From Xiphophorus maculatus (lineage: Eukaryota > Chordata > Actinopteri > Cyprinodontiformes > Poeciliidae), in NCBI RefSeq assembly GCF_002775205.1, contig NC_036447.1:16474501-16538500 (forward strand): DNA of 64,000 bases, given 5' to 3'. The position numbers were made by a program, and so were the translations under genes. This document shows, one piece after another, positions 19,801 through 32,500 of this stretch. The notes beneath the pieces are model-generated. The model ran no database searches. It saw only the letters and a program-made list of their open reading frames with translations, and was not told the origin of the DNA. The first letter of the stretch is position 1. Each line of letters starts with the position of its first letter.

Positions 19801-22800
19801 TTTCTCCTTGGACATAGCCTTTCAGTCAAAACATTAAGGAATGTATCGATAGCTTGTTTGTTAGACTCTTTGTCATGTGATTTCTGCATAGAAAACCATG
19901 ATCTGCAACAAACATATTCATGTTCAAGTGTATCTGAATAAATTGAAAGTCACTGAGAAAGTTCGTTTGTTTTAACCTTTTTAAAATTTCTTGTAAATAG
20001 TCTGTTGCAGTAGTATTACAGCTAATGAAAACCTTGCAATCATGCTTCCTAACAATTAGAATTAAAGTTTAATGAGGAAAAGACTTTAGTACAGATATGT
20101 CAACCTTCTAACATGGTAAGCTTTATAATTAGTGCACAATTTATTGCATTAATGCAGTGTTGCAAGAAGGGGTGGGTAACAATATAAATTTATCTTGGCA
20201 TTGCAATTAATTTCTTTCCAAATCAAGCACGGAAATCAATATTGAACCAGATCAATATTGAATAAAATTGTGACCCAAAGAACTGAATTGAATTGTGAGA
20301 TTCTTAACAACACCCAGCCTTAGTTTGCAAGGAAGCCCTGTTGCTTTAATAGTGACCAAGTCTGCCTCTGTTGTTGGGTCCACTGCTCATGTTCCTTTGA
20401 CCTGACTCCATTGTTTCTCTATGGGGGATAGGTCAGGCTTTTTATTGGTCCATTATACAACGACAATTAAATCAGATATTGGTATTTTTGGGAGTGTGGG
20501 CAGGTTGCCAGCACCTGCTAGAAAATTAAATCACTATCTCCATAAAGCTTGTCTGCAGTATGGAGTTGCTTATAATTTCCTGGTAGAGTCCTTTGCTAAC
20601 TTTGAACTGGATAAAAACACAGCTGACTACCAGTCCGTTCTTAAGCAGCTTAATTTTTCTGCCTCTGCATTCTTCCTTGATTTGCAAAAAGCCCTGTCCT
20701 TTTTCTCTTTACCTCAGGTAAGACGCTTCTGACATGATCTGGTTCAGGTTTGGTTTAACCCAAGGAATGCTAATATAATAACCAATGTCCTGGATACATC
20801 TTGGACACCATATAAAGTCCTGACCAAATTCCTGTCCTCATAACATCATACTGCCTCCACCCTGTTTTATCATGGGAATATTGTGCTTGGTTATTTGCTT
20901 TAAACAAATAAGAGTTCATAAGTGGAAATTGAAAGAAGCAAATAATGCAATTAAAAAAAACTGAAGTGGTTTAAAAATATGCAAACATAGTTGGATAGTC
21001 TGCATAGTTCTTGAGTCTTTCCTTAATAGTATTCTCCCAAACAGAGTGACTTTTTCAAAAATATTTTGAAGCATATCTAAGTCTTTAGCTGTTTGACTGT
21101 GTCAACATTTTGAGGAAATTTCATTCAGCAGTTTACTGGAATGCTCGGATTATCTGCAGGCAATTGCACCAGTTACATGAGCTTGATGCGCCTATGTGTC
21201 TGTGTGGTGACTCTCGAAACTGTGCCTCCAGCTGCAGTTCAATTGACCTTTGTTTTACAATTCTTGCCTGTCCCTGCAATTGTGCAAGTTTTTCTACCAC
21301 ATTTTGCTTCCACCAAACTTTCCATTAGTGTCCTTAGATAACATACTCTTGGAACAGCTAGCTTCTTTAGCAATATTCTTTTGTAACTTGCCCTCTCTAT
21401 GGAAGGTTTTCCATGACTCACACTGTCTGCTGGAAAATTGCCCAGTCAGCAGTCTTCACACGATTGTGTAAGCTATAAAATGGCCATGACATAACATTTT
21501 TTGATTGAGGCTTTTTTTAATTGTTCTAATGCCATACTTAATGTTTTTACAAGCGAAATATTTCATGTCAATTGAGCCTTAATTGCAAGAATATAAGAAA
21601 TAACCCTTTAAACATTTCACACTGTTCGCAATTAATTTGTATACTGTATAACTTTCCCATTTTGAGGTGAATTTCTGAATGAACTATTCATTGATGTTCT
21701 CTCTTACTGAGATGCACCTGAACACAATAACTTGTGTCAGCATATTAGGCATGACATTATGGATGCTTCACAGGCCATAAGCTTTTGAGACCTATTTGCT
21801 GCTCCCTTGTTGCTACAACTGAAATACTTTGCATTCTTGTTCGCATTGTGTGAGAGCTGCGCAGGTCAACAGTTGTAGTTGTGTGTTGCCTAAAAATAAC
21901 AGTCCTAAGCCCGCAGGATTTAGCCTATATCTCAGTCCGTTCAACCTGAATAGCACTTGTTTGGTACTTGTTTAATTGACTGTGTTCATAATGACCCCAT
22001 TTCTTTCTGTTTACTCTGCACACCTACAAGAGCTCCTTTTAATTCTGCTTGACCTGCACCCTAATGATGCTGATGTGATTTTCTCTCCAGGTGTGGTGCT
22101 CAGAGAACTGCGTGCAAAAGGCATGCAGCTAAAGCCACAGTAGGAATGTCCGGCCCTTGTACAGTATACTGTCAAACACCTGCAGCGAAGTACATCTGGA
22201 GGTGGGGGAGGAGGTCACATGCTTCCTATAAGCTAAGCACACTAGCTCTCATAATGGGCCTCCTGGGCTCAGCTGTGGGATTGTGGATGCCCAGGGGCAG
22301 AACTGGGGCTGTGACATTTCGAACCAGCCCGATGGAGATGTTGCCCCAAAGCAGTTTCAGGCCCTGTTCTTAAGCCCATAGAGCTCTCCAAAATAGACTC
22401 AGGCAGTGGAACTAAGCAGACTTGAAAGTTTACTCTGGTAGTGGATGGTGGAGGGATATTTTTAGAAGCTGCTACCCTCAGATTATTGTCAGGTGTCTTT
22501 AGAGAGCTCTTCCTTCCATTGCTGCCTTGAGCAGTATCAGCAGCCTGTCTGTTTAATTGACTTTCACATTGGATTTGGGGTGAACCAAGGTTATCAAGGC
22601 AGGAAGAAAGAATATGTAAGACGATGATATAATCAGAAGTGTAGTAACTAGTTATGTTTTAATATGTTGAAGCAGTGCTGCTCCTGCTCGAGTATAATTT
22701 TTGGTACTCTATCCATCTCTGGAAATGATTCTTCTTTTATGCTTACCTTTATAACATTTTAAAAAGTTCAGAAGTTCTCTGTAAATGCTTTCTCTCACTT

Positions 22801-23759
22801 TTGATCAAGAGACAAAAGCTTAGCCGTTTTTTATCACTGATGTAAAAAAAGTAAGAGAACTCTTCCACATGTTGCTTTTCATAACAATAGATGCCTGAGA
22901 CCTGCCTGCAGGAACAGACCCTACTATCTGGCACCTGGAAGCTTTTATTCAAAAGGGTTTTTTTCTGTTTCTTTTTGGCACAGAATCTTATATCTGCTTC
23001 ATGTTAATTTAGACATCAAAATGAAGAGTGCTCCTTTGACTTCTCTAACAGTTTACATGTGAACATTTTGAAATATATTTATTTTTTTAACACCACACAT
23101 CTAACCTTTAAGATATAATAGAATCTTTGTCTATCCATCCATCCTCACTGAATGATCATGCCACTACCATGGTAATTTAATTTCATTCAATTTAAAAAAT
23201 ATTGTATTTATCCACATGAGAAACTAAATCTTGTTCCAACACATATCGTCTAAGGACCTTCAAAGTGTTGTTTAAGTGCTATTTCTGTGAGCAAGAATGA
23301 TCTTCAGGAGCAGTCAGTCTTGCAACAATCCTGAAAAGGCCTCTGACAGAAGACTACTGTATGAAAGTCTTATGGCTATCATGAGAAGCTAACAGCTCAA
23401 TATCCAGGCAGCATAGATAAATATGGAGTTGAGCATATGATCCCTCTTTATTATGATTGATAGAAGAGATGGTTTGAACTTTGCCCTTCTCTCTCCGCTC
23501 GTTAGCGTGTTGAGATGGTGTAGTCATAATGATGTTTTACTTCTTGCCACTTTCTCAAAATTGCCAGATTTGTTTTGTGGACAACTAATAATTGTCTTGT
23601 CCATAGATTATTCCACCTGAGCTGTGGATTTCTGTAGCTCCTATAGAGTTACCATGGGCGATTTGGCTGCTTCAATGATTAATTCTCTGCTTTGCTAGCT
23701 TGTCAGTTTAGGTCAAGGGTCTCCAACATTACTCCCCAAGATCTACTTTCCTGCAAGTT
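19801..23759. other. intergenic region between smarce1 and igfbp4, TE-derived in part
   Basis: 20160-20310 and 20740-20890 look like DNA-transposon remnants (the minus strand resembles a Tc1 interior). 20421-20732 is a 103-codon open frame of protein-like composition. 22080-22560 is GC-richer and repeat-poor. No gene can be assigned; no TNS4 or CCR7 exons were seen. Confidence 0.5.
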
Positions 23760-24640
23760 TTAGATCCATTTCTGTCAGACTCAGGTGCGATATGATTACT
23801 CCCTTACTTGTAAAGTCAAAAAATCACTTAAGTTGAACCTGCCTGACAACAGGAAGTTATCTAAAAGATTTCCAAAATCAACACCCAGACTGAATGATAT
23901 TTGGAAACAGAAGAAAAGCAAAGTCATTGACTTTAGTCTATCTGGACTGGGTTACAGAGACATTTCTAAGGCATTGGGACTCCAGTGGACCACAATGGGA
24001 GTAATTGTCCACAAATAGAGAAAACTTCAAACAGTGGTGAACCTTCCCAGGAGTGAGTGGTGTGTCAGAGCTCATAAATGACTCATCTGAGAGGACACAA
24101 AAAAAGCCTCACAACATTTAAAGCAATGTGGACCTCATTTGAATCAGTTAAGGTCATGATTTAGTGGAGGGAAGCATGTAATAAAAGTTCTGAGGCAAAA
24201 ACCATTGGTAACAAAAATAACCATATTGCCAATCTCACATTCATTAAGACAATATTCTGTGGAGTGGACAAAATTAAGTGTTTGACAGTATGTTCCATTA
24301 TATAATAAAACAGTCCCTTAAAAAAGACATCATACCAAGTCAAACATGGTAGTGGTAGTGTGATGCTCTGAGACAGCCAATCTGACCTGGAGGAGTTAGT
24401 GCACTTCCGATTTAAAGTCGGGCCTTAAATACAAAATGAGATCACATCACTTTAAAACAGTTTTGGTTCAGAAAGTCATCAATGGGGGAGGGTAAAAAAT
24501 TCTCCATATCTATGTAAAACACTTATTTCAAAAGCTTGATGGCGAACCAACTATTGTGTGGTCAATTAGTTTTCCACACAGGCCTAGGGGTGGCTTGGAC
24601 AGCTTTTTGTTTTGGTAAATGATCATTCTGCACCAAAAAC
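23760..24640 (+). mobile_element. Tc1-like transposon relic
   Basis: An open stretch from 23785 contains KSKVIDFSLSGLGYRDISKA, the N-terminal helix-turn-helix of a Tc1 transposase. Farther on, HGSGSVML occurs (about 24345). The 3' part (gtggtcaattagttttccac..ggcttggacagc) resembles a common fish Tc1 end. Many stops are present. Confidence 0.75.
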
Positions 24641-25243
24641 ATGTCAATCTCTAGTCCTAAATTATATGATGGCTGAACATTTATATGGTGCAATCAATCA
24701 AACATGTTTTTATACTTGCATATCATTGTTTAAATAGATGAACATTGCACCTTCAAGCATCTTGAAATTGTACCAGAGAACCAGACATGTGAACGTCCAT
24801 AATTCTCTTCTTGGCATTGCATATGATTTCATTTGATTTTCCATAATGTAACAAAAAGAAGTGGTATCTTTGAACCATAAAAAAAAAAATAATACTCTCA
24901 GGTGTACTTTCCCTTTAAAAAATAAAGACTCTGGTGGCCTTTATTTGATAGTGGTCAGACTATGAAGCATGTTGTGAGATTGTGAAAACATGCGGTACAT
25001 GGTTTGTGGCAAATGTCAACTGGCTGAGACTCAAATCTAAGATGACTGCTTTGAGGACTAAGGCTTCTATATCTGGGTTGTGTGTGTTTTGCCTGTGCTG
25101 CTCCTAACGTTATTAGTCTCCATAGATAACAAGTAAAAATAAATTTCTTGTGACATATTTTATTTATACCCGAGCAATATCAAACTTAAACATGTAAGTT
25201 TTTATTGAATTGGGATCTGTAAATCATTGTAGATGAAGCTATA
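24641..25243. other. intergenic, nothing recognised
   Basis: AT-rich; no ORF or repeat family identified. Confidence 0.5.
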
Positions 25244-25435
25244 ATGACTTACAGTGCAGTGATGATGGTAGTAAGAGCCTGTCCTGTAATCAATGGGTTA
25301 CGGGGTCAAGCCCCTGCTCAGTCTGTCTCAGTCGTTGTGTCCTTGGTCAAGTCATTTTACCTGGCTTGCATGCTGGTGGTGGTCAGAGGGCCACCAGCAG
25401 CATACCCCTTTGCATATGGCTGCTTTACACAGTGA
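25244..25435 (+). mobile_element. tRNA-derived SINE
   Basis: The head has a pol III box A-like tagtaagagcctg and box B-like gggtcaagccc. The body gctcagtctgtctcagtcg..gtgtccttggtcaag and ctggtggtggtcagaggg is a widely dispersed fish SINE body. Confidence 0.7.
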
Positions 25436-28381
25436 ATATAGCAATCTGGTTTTAGCTGTGTGTACATGTTATGGCTTAAATTACAACTACATGGTCTGAT
25501 TAATTTGGAGCCTGAGGTACAAATAAAAATACAATCAAAGAAATGTGTAAACATTGATTGTTTGATTGTTTTCAAATGAATTGCACTTGACTTCATTATT
25601 TCTAAGTACAGTTGTTGAAGAAGTAAAATCTCATATCACTAGGAGTGAAAACAATCAGTCCTAAAATGGATTTCTGTGGTTCCTATAAAGTGTTAGTCCA
25701 ACAAATCAGAAACTCAAACTTGTTCTGGATTATCTTTATTTACAGAGGTTAGCTTATATTGATTGAAACAATGTGCAGAAAAAAAAATTATGTACATTTT
25801 CTTTTCACCTGTCTAGATTACACAAGCTGTTGGAAAGCTTATAAAATACAAGTCAATCAACATCACCTCCTGTAAAGGTCAACATACCAACATAAATGGG
25901 GTTTTGTTTATGTTACACTTGTCCAGTACTGTTGATATCACTTCTATCACTAAGAATTACACAGCTACAGCGTAGTTTCTATTGTATTTTAATTGATACA
26001 TTACAATGAGTACATTTTAGTTTCAGGTAAACATTATTCATTTCAACTCTATATTTTAATTCTCTGTTCACTCAGACATGTGAGCACAACAATTCTCTTC
26101 TAGACAAAAAAAGACCTCATCTGTTTCTGGCGTATTTTTATGCATGCAAACATTAATAATCTACACGTAAACAGATAATATCAGATGCAAATAAAAAATT
26201 GTCTATTCTCCAGAAACAGTTCAAAACTGCAAAGTCTTAGATTAAGCAGCTTACTATCAAGTAACTATTTTATGCACTCAAAAGGCATTTAAAATGAAAA
26301 ATAAGACTTTTTTTTAATGATGAAAATGTAATTATAAATCAAAGAAATGGTTTTGAACATGTTTAGCATTGAGTCTTTAGTGGCATTAAGATAGATTCAG
26401 GTAAAACATTCTTTCATCTGTCTGTGTGGCTCATTGAAATATGTAGGAAATCTTGTTCTGCCTTTAAAACAATTCTAAGGTTATCTTAATCTCTGAAAAG
26501 AGATCAGTTCTCCAACTCTATCTTCATCTAACAGCTAGTTAGAAATAAGCTTAGGAAATGTTTCCATTTTTTAGTAATATAACTTAAACTTTTAATCACA
26601 TAAAATACATTCTTTTATGAAAGTTACTAATTAAACAGATCCTTGAAAAAGTGAATTAATTTGCTGATATTTAATAGTTGTGATGAGCAAATAAAAGAAT
26701 TTAAAATTTGCCATAGACAACCCTACTACTCAACAAGACAGCATTGTAGTATGAAATTTGTTTTAAAACAAAGTTATGAGGTGTAAATTTATAGTAATGG
26801 ATATTTTATGATTCTTTCATCATATTTTTTGTTATTATGTAAATTTTTCTTTAAAATACAATAGGTAAAAGAGCCAAAATTAGTCAGGAATGGGCCAGCA
26901 AATACCAGGTTTTGGAGTTTAATGTGTAAACCTTTACATTTACGTCATAGACTCCAAAGTCATAATTGTTGTCACAATAAATAAGAGAGGAATTCTTTTT
27001 TTTCATTAACTCACTGTTATGAATTTGTATTCTTTAACATTTCAAAAGGGTTTCAAATTTCCAGTCTATTGCAAAAGCATGACTCCTCACGAAGTTGCAC
27101 AACATATTGAATCACAATCATCAGCCCAGTTTCTCATAAGTGTGCAATATTCACATTGGAAATAATTACTTTGATACAATGAGAAGGCATTTCATTGTTT
27201 CTGAATCATGTGGCATATTGTTCACTTGTCTGCTTTAGAGCTTTATGAAAGACATGGTAAAGTGTAGGGAGATTCTGATAATGGAGAAGAGAGTAGTGAG
27301 TGGGTTACTTGGAGTTGATGGTGTCATTGCAATACTCTGCAATAATATTGGAAAGTTATGTTTTCCTGATATTGAGAAGTCCTATCTCAGCTCTAACCAG
27401 AATAACTATGGAAGACCTCCTGCTGGTATATTTAATTTTTTTGTCACATACAAGTGTCTTAAACTACTTTAAATCTTTTGTAGTCCAAGGTGGGTACAAA
27501 ATGTCCGCAAGGCAGTTATAACATGGCATAGGGTTGGTAGGAAACTTCTTTTGCCTCCTTTGTCAGGTAAACAAAATTGTAAAATATGAAATGCTAAAGT
27601 GGCAAAATGGTAAACAACAGCAAAAATCTGATCTCACCCTTTGAATTTGTGCTAACAGCAATTGATCTTTGATATTACTATTTTCCACACAAGGAGGACA
27701 TGTTTGGCTAGCCTAGTGTCAATGCTTTTCTTCACAGACTCACTTTTTATTTAAACTTTGGTGCGTTTTGTCCTCTACACAAAACATGAACCTAACAGAA
27801 ATATTTTCTTGAGTCAATATTAACTATCTTCCTATGAACATTCAAACCCAACTGTCCAGATCTGACAACATTAAAAAGTTAGCTTAAATCCAGTACTCTC
27901 CTTTGAGTGCCCACTGGTACACCTATGCAATTAGCATGCTACTAGCTACTGCTACTAGTTACCTTCAGTAACATTACGCTCTTTTGAATATCATAATGCT
28001 TAAGAGGGAATCTACAAGAACATGTCTTTGTTAGCTTTGGGATATTTGTGGTACATTTGAAGCAACACCAGATTAAAACACTTGATTTGTGAGCTAGAAG
28101 TCATCCAAAGCTCATTACACAATGCTGTTTTATTTAACAAAAATGTTCTGCCTTTTTCAGAACACTAGCTAATTAAAATGTAATAGCGGCAACTATAGGG
28201 CAAAGCTGTATACTGGATTTTCATCATTTTAAAGAAAAGGAAAATATTTGTCAATAGCTAAAGCAGAAAGCTGAACACATAAGGTTGCTCCTCATATATG
28301 CCAATACTTTTGTCTCACTTTTTCTTGAATGCTAAACAATGGCCAAAAGAAAACTGTAGAAACCATCTTTGCTTCATATTT
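25436..28381. other. noncoding, downstream of or within a long igfbp4 3' UTR
   Basis: Very AT-rich with no credible ORF and no recognised repeat. A minus-strand AATAAA at 25740-25735 could mark a distal igfbp4 3' end. Confidence 0.4.
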
Positions 28382-28485
28382 TGGCACAGTCAGAATATAG
28401 CACCATTAGTTCTGCCAAGCAGTCTGCTGGGGAGAAATCCTGTAAGCCAACATATATCCATACAAACACAAGGGTCATACTGGCA
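28382..28485 (+). repeat. direct repeat copy A flanking igfbp4 last exon
   Basis: 104 bp recurring at 29794-29897 with about four mismatches. Confidence 0.95.
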
Positions 28486-28834
28486 TCTTTTAGCACCAGC
28501 TGGAAAAGAAGATTATCCTATCAGCAGTGCACAGAGCTATTAGTAAAGCAACACTGCCCATGCTTTTTGTGCTAAAGATGTTCGTCAGAAAATATGACAG
28601 GGGAATTCACTGCAGCATAATAAATAAAATCTGTCCTGGGATCTCAGAGATACAGACTTTCTCATTTAATTTCAATTTTCACTTTGGTGCACTTGATGTG
28701 AAATGCTATGGCTTTTTCTTTGTTAGTTCACAAGGGCTTTTCAGTTTTTTGCAGCCCTTTCATATCGTTTCTTAGAATCTGTTATTCCCATTCCATAAAT
28801 CTTTGCTACTTTAATGCTATCACTCAGTTAAGTT

Positions 28835-29436
28835 TTTTTTTGTCTGTCCATTGTGCTTTATTCTACATAGAGAATATGAGATGCAAAAAAGTAATTGCTG
28901 CATAAGCTTTATCTTTCAAACTAAATATTTCTGGATGATCCTGACTCAGTAATTCCAACCAATCTGGTGCTACACAAGGAAGAAAACATGATCAGTTTCT
29001 GTTTTTCATCAGCTACACTAAAGTGGACTAAATGCTTTTTGCCACTTTTTAAGAGGATTACACAGAAAATGTTCGAGTCTTCTCTTACATAAATCACATG
29101 TACAGCCCCTTTCTGAAGAAGTGTGTTTTGTTTTTCTACCACCTGATACTTTAAAGCGCACACGTTTAAAGACAATCTGTCTTAATTTCACATGGTAGGA
29201 ACAAAACAAGACAAGTGCTCAAAAGACTCAAATCACTTACTCTCACATACAGAAACATAATAGTAAAATAATTCAATTTAATGGTTTCCTTTTTTTTTTC
29301 TTTGCACAAACTCCACAACTGTTTGCCTTTGGTAGAGCTCGGCTGAAGTATAAAGTCCTTTAGTCATATGGTTCTACTAAAAGCACCAGTAAATTCAGCT
29401 GGTTCACCAAACCCAAACTGTCCCTTTCTGCGCCCC
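28835..29436 (-). other. igfbp4: igfbp4 3' UTR (end uncertain)
   Basis: No coding sequence. The nearest convincing minus-strand AATAAA is at 28862-28857, giving a UTR of about 0.6 kb. Others occur farther on, for example 25740-25735, so a much longer UTR cannot be excluded. Confidence 0.35.
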
Positions 29437-29574
29437 TCAGTCCCTTAGGGTCGCAGTCATTAACTGGTGGCAGTCCAGATCCCCCCGCAGCTCCAGGGGC
29501 CCTGGCAGCCTCATGCCTGTCTTGGGATCCACACACCAGCACTTTCCCCGATGGCCGTCTCGTGCGGGATGGCA
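29437..29574 (-). CDS. igfbp4: igfbp4 exon 4: second half of thyroglobulin type-1 domain and stop
   Basis: Residues 214-258: [20 protein letters not shown], then [18 protein letters not shown] and ..TLRD, TGA at 29439-29437. Human has ..LEPKGELDCHQL; here KGE is replaced by RGD. Confidence 0.96.
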   Translation of the reverse strand, partial: CHPARDGHRGKCWCVDPKTGMRLPGPLELRGDLDCHQLMTATLRD

Positions 29575-32500
29575 CTGTGGATGAATGTAAAGATGAAGGA
29601 ATTAGTCACAGAAATGCAGTTCTAAAGATGCACTACTATGTTTCATGTCTGACTGTGTCAGTATCTCACATTACTTTGGTGGAACAGCATACACCACTTC
29701 ACAACATTTATTCAGTTTGTCAAGACTTGCAGTATCTGTAAAGCTTAAGATATCTCCACAGAATTTCGGTCAGGTTAAACTCTGGGATTTGACTGGCACA
29801 GTCAGAATATAGCACCATTAGTTCTGCCAAGCAGTCTGCTGGGGAGAACTCCTGTAAGCCAAAGCATATCCATACAAACACAAGGGTCATACTGGCAACT
29901 AGACCAACTACAATTCTGTAGTTGGTCTAGTTGGAATCAGTGTCATGCTGATGAGCCAATGTAAGCCAAGCCTCAGCTGTCCAATAGTACATCACATACT
30001 TGACACTAGAGGACTTTGGTCCTCCGTCCTGTAGAGGTGATTGAACTAGATGTTTGTAGTAGTAATACCATATATATATGGGGATTTGCAAGTATTATTT
30101 TTTCCCCAACTGGAATCTGGGAAAGGGTTTACATTTAATTTTGTCATCCTCAAGACAGGCAATCAATAGGACTCATGTTAGCAATATGAACTAGTAAATA
30201 TTGGCTAGTCTACATCTCTCTGAAAAAAAATTATAAGTAGAAACACAAAACGAGTGAAAGAGAAAATAATTTTTTTTAAAAAAAACTTAAGGTGATCAAG
30301 ATAACCTTAAAAATCCAAATAAGCTTCTGGGATATGAAATATGTTAAAGTGACCCTGTCAGAAATGATAGTTTGAATGTTGATTTTTTTTCTCTGTGTAT
30401 TTTTAGCTAAATAAAAATAAAAAATTAATTTTTAAAGTACCAAAGAAGTCCAAATGGAAAATAGCTGAAATATGTGATCTACATGTGTGAGTGAGTTTGA
30501 CATGAACATAACTGTGGAGGAATGCAGACATTGCTCTGTATGTACTAGATGAGCAAATAAGCAGCTCATCTTTTGACTTTGCTCTTTTGACTCTTTACTT
30601 TTCGTGACCAGTAGTCTCTAAAATGGTGGAAAATACATTTTGGCAAAGAAGTAGTATCCACTAACAACTCCAATACCTAATCTCTTAAAGAGATCAAAAT
30701 TATATGCTAAACTAATTAAAGTGCAATTAAAGTGACACTAAACAAACAGTAAATGGCAGCTGGTCTAATTAAATGATCAGGTTCAAATCCCCACATTCCC
30801 CGTGTGAGCTTTCAGCTGTTCAGATTTTGCGTGTGTTTGGACCTTTTTAAGAGGATGATTTCAGTTTTTACATAGGCTCCAACACCACCAGTTAAAAATC
30901 TCAGAGCAATGCTGGCTTAAAATTGGTCCCAGTTGTCCTTAATGACCTGTGCTTTGCTTGCCTTTGGGTATTATCACAGTGCAGTTTTAGTTAAACAGTA
31001 AACAGATGCCTGAGAAACTGAGCAGACTGAGATACTTTAACCACGTTACACAATCAGCATAACTCAGACATTTGATGGCTGGTGCCTTAGCAGAGCTTTC
31101 TTTTTATCACATAGTCTGAGTCTGCAACTTAAAGCGGCCTTATCTCAGTTTTTATTTTTTATATTCTCTGATTCTCTCACTCTTATCTGCATGTTTGCTC
31201 AGTCTTGCAAAAACAGGGAAACAAAGAAAAAAGAAAAGCAGCTGCTGCATTCAAAACCTAATTGCATCCATCACAATAATAGAGTGATCGTTGTTCAACG
31301 GTTTCGGGCAAATTGCCTTACACATGACATCTTAATTTCTGAACATAAATCTCTTTCCACGCCAGCTTGGAAAAACAGGGTTTTGGCTTCACTGCGACAG
31401 TCTGTTTGGAGACTCTTTTGTTGATCTTGAACTTGTATGATAGTATGTCATCCTCTGCAGGCGTGTTTTGTGTTCTGGCCCACAGAATGCTGATGCGATC
31501 TGAATAGAGCCGTTTGAAGTTTAAAGATTTTCTTTTTCATTTAATTTGGCGTAACATTAAGGATTCACAGTTCACCAGCAGACATGGCCAAAAGAGCAGT
31601 CTGCTCAGTGATTCCAGAGGAGGATTCCAGAAAGCTCATACTAAGTTTGTTCTCCAAGTCACAGACCTGTTTTGGGTGGAAATCTCCATTCTTGTCACAG
31701 TTGGGAATGGGAATAGTGAAGAGGTCATCATGGGTGCGGCTGTTGGATGCCAATCTGTCCAGAGCTCTTTGCAGCTCAGCACGGCAGGGCGCCTTTAGGA
31801 GAAACAAGTATTTCAAGAGACTTTTATGGTACACCCTGATATCAGTTGTGCAGTTGTTTTTTGTACACACTCAATAATGACACACACACACACGCACACG
31901 CCCACACACAAAACATTTATACAAAGGATTAGTGCTATGAAAGTTGCAAAGTTGAGTAAAATCACAATTAAAACATGTAATGTGTTGCAACTCCTAGTGG
32001 ATGTCTAAAAGTGAAAATACAAATAATTATTTGCAGCTGAATGCTTTTTGAGGTTTTACTTTTTTGTGCTAATTTAAAAACTGTTTCCAGCTGCATATCA
32101 AAAGGTTAATCTCCACATGTCAGCTCCTGTTTTACTAAAACTCTTTGATTGTTTGGATTTTTCTTCAGTCAGAAAATTATCTGCTTCACAGATCAGGGTC
32201 TACTTCTCTCCCCCCCAATTTTCAATTTTATAAAGATCCAAAGGGTTTTAAGAGGTTATAAAGCAGGCTGCAGGCTGCTCAGTTTAGCACATAGACTCTT
32301 GTTGCTGAACTAGTAGGCTATAGATTGTGAAAGAGATGGTCACAACTCTAGACCAAGTCTCAAGTCTTTGAAAGGCAAGTCAAAGTCAGGTTGCAAGTAA
32401 ATGACTTGGACTTTCAGCCTGCTAACTTCTCCAGGTATACCTCTCTTTTAGAAAATTACCTGAAACCATTAAATCATAATTTATTTCACACTTTCCAGGG

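Noticed and set aside
31879..31911. CA-rich tract as a functional site
   Set aside because: Ordinary microsatellite in igfbp4 intron 2.
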